A DNA stretch of 27,271 nucleotides. It comes from CAZWSE01 sp964636575. GTDB lineage: Bacteria; Pseudomonadota; Alphaproteobacteria; Rhodobacterales; Rhodobacteraceae. Of this stretch, positions 23,200 to 27,271 are shown piece by piece. The stretch lies in the NCBI GenBank assembly GCA_964636575.1, contig CAZWSE010000047.1:1-27271 (forward strand). Reading direction: 5' to 3'. Position numbers and translations under genes: made by a program. Position 1 is the stretch's first letter, and the number at the start of each line of letters is the position of its first letter. The notes below the pieces were generated by a model. That model was not told the DNA's origin, made no database searches, and saw nothing but the letters and a program-made list of their open reading frames with translations.

Positions 23200-24381
23200 A
23201 TGCGTTCAAGTGATGGAAATACCAGAAGTGTCGTAACGGATTTGCCAGGCGCGGGGTGGGACTACTCAATCACGCGTCACCCTTATCATGCGCATGAACA
23301 GCCCAAGGGTGCACACTACTGCGTCTATAATAGGCGCCTCATGGCGGTATGCTTTGACGATCATTCGACCGAGGACGGCTACTGGCGCCTGCGTCGCGAA
23401 GCGGCTTTGCTTCACACTGGGGAGTTCCCACTAGAGTTTCGCGGGCCGGATGCTGAACGTCTTCTCGACAAGCTGTTCACAAAGGACATGACAAAGGTCA
23501 AAGTAAACCGCTGCGGATACGGGCTTGCCTGCTATGAAGATGGCGGTCTGTTGGTCGATGGTATCTTGTTACGTTTGGCTGAGGATCGGTTCTGGTACGC
23601 GCAAGCCGATGGTGATTTCTATTCATGGGCGCGCGCGCATGCCGCTGGAATGGACGTTGAAATCGTGGATCCCAATGTGTTCGTCAGCCAAGTGCAAGGG
23701 CCCAATGCGCTTAAGATCCTTGAAGCCGCTGCAACAGATGGGCTCCCGGAAAAGTTCACCTATTTCGCTGTCGCGCGCGTAGATTTTGGGGGGCAGGAAG
23801 TCATCATTACCCGCACAGGCTACACCAATGAGCTTGGCTGGGAATTCTATACAGAACCGCATCACGACGCCGACGCACTTTGGGCGCATCTAAAGGCAGC
23901 AGGCGCAGAGTATGGGCTAGAGATCTTCGGGCTTGATGCCATGAACATCCGCCGGATTGAGGCGGGCATCTTGAACGCCGGTGCGGATTTCAATCCGTCA
24001 ACGACGCCTTATGCAGCCGGGCTGGGGCGCTTTATTGATGAAGATAAGGGTGACTTCATTGGCAAGGCTGCGTTGGCCGTGGCCTCAAAGGAGCGTCGCT
24101 CGCATGGTTTGAAGTGCAAGAACGGCGAGCCTTTGATCTCAGGAGAGATACTGGTTGATGGCGTTGCCGTTGGCACCGTTACAGCTGGCGCGACGTCGCC
24201 TTATCTCGGGCATGGGATTGGGATCGGTCTGATGGATAAGGAAACGCTTGCAGTTGGGGCAAACGTTGAAATCCGGTGCAAGGATGGCGGGATGTATGCG
24301 GGCGAGCTGGTTGAGCTACCGATGTATGATCAAGACGCTGAAATCCCGCGCGGCAAGCGTGTCGACATTCCTGAACGCTAA
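23200..24381 (+). CDS. GcvT/DmdA-like aminomethyltransferase-family protein
   Basis: This 393-residue protein is a lone GcvT-fold protein, of the kind that moves a methyl or one-carbon unit to tetrahydrofolate. Visible segments are EFRGPDAERLLDKLFTKDM in the N-terminal part, VIITRTGYTNELGWEFYTEP (THF site, near 205-225) and IFGLDAMNIRRIEAGI (near 247-262). DMSP demethylase DmdA, dimethylglycine enzymes and DmmD share this fold. It is too divergent by eye to name, and it differs from DmmD at many positions. The ATG follows ATAAGGAAAACACC. It diverges from the LysR gene and ends before a bidirectional terminator. The known choices are a DMSP or betaine-pathway transferase, or a spare formaldehyde-THF carrier. 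Confidence 0.75.
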   Translation: MRSSDGNTRSVVTDLPGAGWDYSITRHPYHAHEQPKGAHYCVYNRRLMAVCFDDHSTEDGYWRLRREAALLHTGEFPLEFRGPDAERLLDKLFTKDMTKVKVNRCGYGLACYEDGGLLVDGILLRLAEDRFWYAQADGDFYSWARAHAAGMDVEIVDPNVFVSQVQGPNALKILEAAATDGLPEKFTYFAVARVDFGGQEVIITRTGYTNELGWEFYTEPHHDADALWAHLKAAGAEYGLEIFGLDAMNIRRIEAGILNAGADFNPSTTPYAAGLGRFIDEDKGDFIGKAALAVASKERRSHGLKCKNGEPLISGEILVDGVAVGTVTAGATSPYLGHGIGIGLMDKETLAVGANVEIRCKDGGMYAGELVELPMYDQDAEIPRGKRVDIPER

Positions 24382-24425
24382 CCTGCGTTCGGTGACCAAC
24401 GAAGCTGGTCCAAGGGCCGACGAGA

Positions 24426-24451
24426 AAAGGGAGGCAGGCGCCTCCCTTTTT
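24426..24451. terminator. Bidirectional terminator between the GcvT-family gene and tmoV
   Basis: A 10-base perfect stem AAAGGGAGGC/GCCTCCCTTT over a 4-base loop has T residues on the plus-strand 3' side and A residues on the other. It can therefore stop the convergent transcripts from both directions. Confidence 0.9.
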
Positions 24452-24486
24452 GCTTTCACTGGTAATTGGCGAACGCGGTCGGTGTT

Positions 24487-26469
24487 CTAGTCCAGCCCTA
24501 GGATCTTGCGCCTACGTGACGCCCAAGTGTTGATCGCGATGTCAAAGGTCAGCGCCATGAACACGACCGAGAACCCAAGCGTGAAGTTTTTCCCCAGCTC
24601 TGTCCCTGCAAGGGTACGTTGCATTTCTTGACCCAAGTCGCGTGTGCCAATGAAGGCGGCGATGATCACCATGAAGAATGCGAAGATGAACGCTTGGTTC
24701 AGTCCGACCGCAATCGTTGGCATGGCCATGGGCAGCTGCACGTTCCAAAGCTTTTGAGACCTTGTCGCGCCGGACATATCTGCGGCTTCATTGATCTCAG
24801 CAGGGACGCCGCGCAGGCCTTCGATCGTATACCGGATCACAGGCACCATTGTGTAGATCAGAATGGCGAGAATGACGGTGACCGGCGTGATCCCAAAGAG
24901 CATGATCGCGGGCAGCAAGTAGATGAAGCTTGGGAAGGTTTGCGCGGTGTCGCAGATGAAGATCATCCAGCGCGATGCCCGTTCCGTCCGAGCGGCCCAT
25001 ATTGCAAGCGGGATGCCAAACAGGAATGACAGGAACACCGCCGTGACAGTTGAATGAAGCGTCAGCATCGCGCGGTCCCACCATCCCAACTGCGCAACAG
25101 CAGAAAAGAACAACAGTCCGATCAGCCCGGGGACCCAACCTCCCATCGAAAAACAGACGCCTGTTACGAACAGAATGACGGCAAGAGTTGGCACATAAAG
25201 CAAAGCTCTTTCCGTCGGGATCAGCACCCAAAGGTTAAGGAATTTGCGGATCGCATGAGTGATCGCTTTGACCCATTCGAGGTTTAGAAACCCTTTGATA
25301 AGCCCGTCAATTTCCTTACCCGCCGACAAAGATTGTTTGCGCCCCACTTCGTCCAAAATGGGGATCAACTGTGCCAGCACCATAAAGATTACAAAGGCCG
25401 CAACACCAGCCAGCAAGTGCAGATGCTGTTTCCACCAAGGCGTATCTTTCTCAAAGTGCACGGGCTGTTTTACAACCCATGCTTTGCTCAGCCTATCCAG
25501 CGTGACGGCGAGCAATACGATGGTCACACCGATCTCAAAAGATCTGCCCAATTTGAAGCTGTTCATCATCGCCAGAAGCTTTGCGCCAAGGCCCGGCATC
25601 CCGATAAAGGCTGTCAAAACGACCATCGCCAGAGACAGCATAATGACCTGATTTAATCCAACCAAAATTTCGGTGCGCGCAGAGGGGATGTAGACATAGC
25701 GCAGCATTTGCCACCGGCTTGAGCCTGACATTTTTCCTGCCTCAATCACGTCAGATGGAACTTTTTTCAATCCCACGATAGTCATCAGGATAATCGGCGG
25801 TATTGAATAGACGATGGTCGCGACAGAGGCAGCCGTTGGCCCAACCTTAAAGAAGATCACGGCCGGCAAAAGGTATGAATAGAACGGTAGCGTTTGCAGC
25901 ACCAAAAGAATGGGCCGCATCGCCTTTTCGACGCGCTTCGATTTCCAAGACCATATGCCCAGCAAAAGACCGACGGTAAAGCCAACGGGCACGACGACAA
26001 CGATGACTGACATTGTCTCCATCGCCCATTTCCATTGACCCATCAGAGCTGTCCACGTGAACGTGCCGCCTGCCAAAAGTGCAAGTTTCCATCCGCCGAG
26101 CCAGTATCCCAAAACAGCGGAACACGCCGCGACAACAGACCAGGGCAGGGCATCAAACCGGGGCCATCGCGATTTACCGTAAAGCACGTTGGCTGAGGCA
26201 TCTATCAAGAACCCGAGCCACCCCGCGATGGTGCGGGTCACATGAATAAGCCCCAGATCATTTTGCAGCCATGAAAAGCCCGCATCAAGCCATGCGACCC
26301 AAGGCAAGACCCAGCTTTCCGGAATACGGACCATCCAGTCTGGTAGCCAAGGCTTCAAAAGCGTCAGCGCAACCGCGAGCGCCAAAAGCCCCCAAATCAC
26401 TATCTGGTTTTTCGACATTCCGCCAGCTTTGGGCGAGGCTAGGCTTTGTGGTGTAGTGCTATCTGACAT
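24487..26469 (-). CDS. tmoV: TMAO ABC transporter permease, tandem MetI domains
   Basis: This membrane protein has two consecutive permease domains of the OpuAB/ProW type. Each has the EAA-like loop: SDVIEAGKMSGSSRWQMLRYVYIP in the first and AEINEAADMSGATRSQKLWNVQLP in the second. I start it at the ATG at 26469, giving 660 residues, because the 56 residues upstream are unlike a permease N-terminus. The ATG at 26523 is a second possibility, and neither has a strong ribosome binding site. The gene is on the minus strand and split from tmoX and tmoW, while relatives usually have all three together. A permease for another compatible solute is possible, but no other permease is present to match TmoW. 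Confidence 0.8.
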   Translation of the reverse strand: MSDSTTPQSLASPKAGGMSKNQIVIWGLLALAVALTLLKPWLPDWMVRIPESWVLPWVAWLDAGFSWLQNDLGLIHVTRTIAGWLGFLIDASANVLYGKSRWPRFDALPWSVVAACSAVLGYWLGGWKLALLAGGTFTWTALMGQWKWAMETMSVIVVVVPVGFTVGLLLGIWSWKSKRVEKAMRPILLVLQTLPFYSYLLPAVIFFKVGPTAASVATIVYSIPPIILMTIVGLKKVPSDVIEAGKMSGSSRWQMLRYVYIPSARTEILVGLNQVIMLSLAMVVLTAFIGMPGLGAKLLAMMNSFKLGRSFEIGVTIVLLAVTLDRLSKAWVVKQPVHFEKDTPWWKQHLHLLAGVAAFVIFMVLAQLIPILDEVGRKQSLSAGKEIDGLIKGFLNLEWVKAITHAIRKFLNLWVLIPTERALLYVPTLAVILFVTGVCFSMGGWVPGLIGLLFFSAVAQLGWWDRAMLTLHSTVTAVFLSFLFGIPLAIWAARTERASRWMIFICDTAQTFPSFIYLLPAIMLFGITPVTVILAILIYTMVPVIRYTIEGLRGVPAEINEAADMSGATRSQKLWNVQLPMAMPTIAVGLNQAFIFAFFMVIIAAFIGTRDLGQEMQRTLAGTELGKNFTLGFSVVFMALTFDIAINTWASRRRKILGLD

Positions 26470-26705
26470 GCTGGTGAGTGTGCGTTGCCTGACCTTAGAA
26501 AGATAGTCTTTTTCCAATGGCATTTCCGTCAGTTTGGGTTTCAGTTTCGTCAAGTTGAGGGTTGGACAAGTTTTGTAAACATTCGGCATTTGGAGGCACA
26601 GAAGCCCAGTTTGATATCGGAGCGTGTGTACTGTCATTTATTGCCGAGAAACCGATACTATTCGTCGTCGGCTTGGAATTCTGTCGAACAGACCTCGGTT
26701 TTGTG
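26470..26705. other. tmoV upstream region with no intact gene
   Basis: This is the region before tmoV. Short frames continue into it on both strands but match no family I know. The base composition is more AT-rich than the genes to the left. The tmoV promoter is expected here but no -35/-10 pair stands out. Confidence 0.4.
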
Positions 26706-26708
26706 TAA

Positions 26709-27149
26709 GGTCTTAGTGGCGATGTGCTGCAAATCCGTTGGGATCACATCAGCAATAGAGCGTATGACTTTAACTCAGTGGAAGACCAAAAAACCGCTAC
26801 AGATCCCTATGACAGACCGATTGAAGGCACACTTGGCTTCAGTTGGAAAAAGGGGCCTAACCATAGTCACCGACAGTCAAAACCGTCCTGGAAACTATCA
26901 AAGTATGGCAGAGGAAACGCGAAAAGCTAAAGCCCGAAAGCTGCATCTTTCGTCTATCACGGTTTTAGAAATAATACGAACATTGAGCTCTATCAATCCG
27001 GATGTGATGTCGAAATGGTTAAAGCCGTTACGGGTCACTCAGGTGTTGAAATGTTGAAAAAATATGGTGGGCGGGTGCGTCAGATTGAACTCGCGACCTG
27101 TGCCCAAAATGCTCGAAATAACATGGAACGGAACAAGACCGAAACATGA
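26709..27149 (+). pseudogene. Frameshifted C-terminal half of a tyrosine recombinase (integrase)
   Basis: The C-terminal catalytic part of a phage-type integrase is readable only by changing frame twice. Frame one gives GDVLQIRWDHI (from about 26718). The next frame gives WKTKKPLQIPMTDRLKAHL and LTIVTDSQNRP (about 26779-26950). The first frame then resumes with YHGFR (from 26955), CDVEMVKAVTGHSG and EMLKKYGG, and stops at 27149. These match the HxxR, late GH and nucleophile Tyr of the family. The first conserved Arg segment is missing, an in-frame TAA precedes the fragment, and no start codon is seen. It ends 68 bases from the 3' end of tRNA-Cys, a common integration site. Frame errors in the read could mimic the two shifts. 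Confidence 0.75.
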
Positions 27150-27217
27150 AAGTTTCAAAGAGTGTTTCAGAACCTTTAAGTTAGGAGAGTAAGAATGAAA
27201 CGAGTCATTGAAAACGT

Positions 27218-27271
27218 TGGAGGCGAGTACCGGAATCGAACCGGTGTACACGGATTTGCAATCCAGTCACC
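27218..27271 (-). tRNA. tRNA-Cys (GCA), 5' part beyond the window
   Basis: The reverse strand shows the 3' part of a tRNA gene. There is a GCA anticodon in loop TTGCAAA, a T-arm ACCGG-TTCGATT-CCGGT, an acceptor strand ACTCGCC, discriminator U and encoded CCA. A U discriminator and GCA anticodon identify cysteine. The D-arm and 5' acceptor strand lie beyond 27271. Confidence 0.92.

Noticed and set aside
1..27271. CRISPR arrays, insertion sequences, complete prophage genes or an origin of replication
   Set aside because: No repeat-spacer pattern, transposase, phage structural genes or DnaA-box cluster was seen. The only mobile-element trace is the broken integrase at the right end.

Overview
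The window looks like chromosomal DNA of a marine alphaproteobacterium of the Roseobacter group (Rhodobacteraceae). The grounds are the moderately GC-rich coding sequence and a near-complete set of genes for breakdown of methylated amines, in the gene types known from Ruegeria pomeroyi and relatives. All calls rest on reading the sequence and remembered family motifs; no database search was run.

Layout, left to right. (1) 1-1128: nothing recognised in the first 282 bases, then a minus-strand EamA/DMT transporter. (2) 1256-4391: tdm (TMAO demethylase) followed by two small exported proteins, each overlapping the preceding stop codon. (3) 4395-7000: tmm (trimethylamine monooxygenase, minus strand), a four-helix membrane protein and a DddQ-like DMSP lyase cupin. 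(4) 6997-11354, minus strand: mgsA-mgsB-mgsC-gmaS, for N-methylglutamate synthase and gamma-glutamylmethylamide synthetase. (5) 11572-13173: a variant Amt channel and a 56-residue membrane protein. (6) 13481-18015: dmmDABC (dimethylamine monooxygenase) and a secreted vWA-like protein. (7) 18022-19785: divergent XRE-cupin and GlxA/AraC-type regulators. (8) 20044-26469: tmoX and tmoW (TMAO uptake), a LysR regulator, a lone GcvT-family protein and the double permease tmoV. (9) 26709-27271: a frameshifted tyrosine recombinase next to the 3' end of a tRNA-Cys gene that runs off the window.

Together the genes describe a route: TMAO enters through TmoXWV, or TMA is oxidised to TMAO by Tmm. Tdm splits TMAO to dimethylamine plus formaldehyde. 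DmmABC demethylates dimethylamine to methylamine. GmaS and MgsABC put the methylamine nitrogen onto glutamate as N-methylglutamate. GcvT-type domains (Tdm C-terminus, DmmD and possibly the gene at 23200) would pass released formaldehyde to tetrahydrofolate. N-methylglutamate dehydrogenase (mgdABCD) is not in the window.

The least expected items are a 27-base two-armed motif shared by the mgsA/amt and dmmD upstream regions, a DMSP-lyase-like gene near tmm, altered substrate-recruitment residues in the Amt channel, small exported proteins coupled to tdm, a permease gene split from the rest of its transporter, and a decayed integrase at tRNA-Cys.
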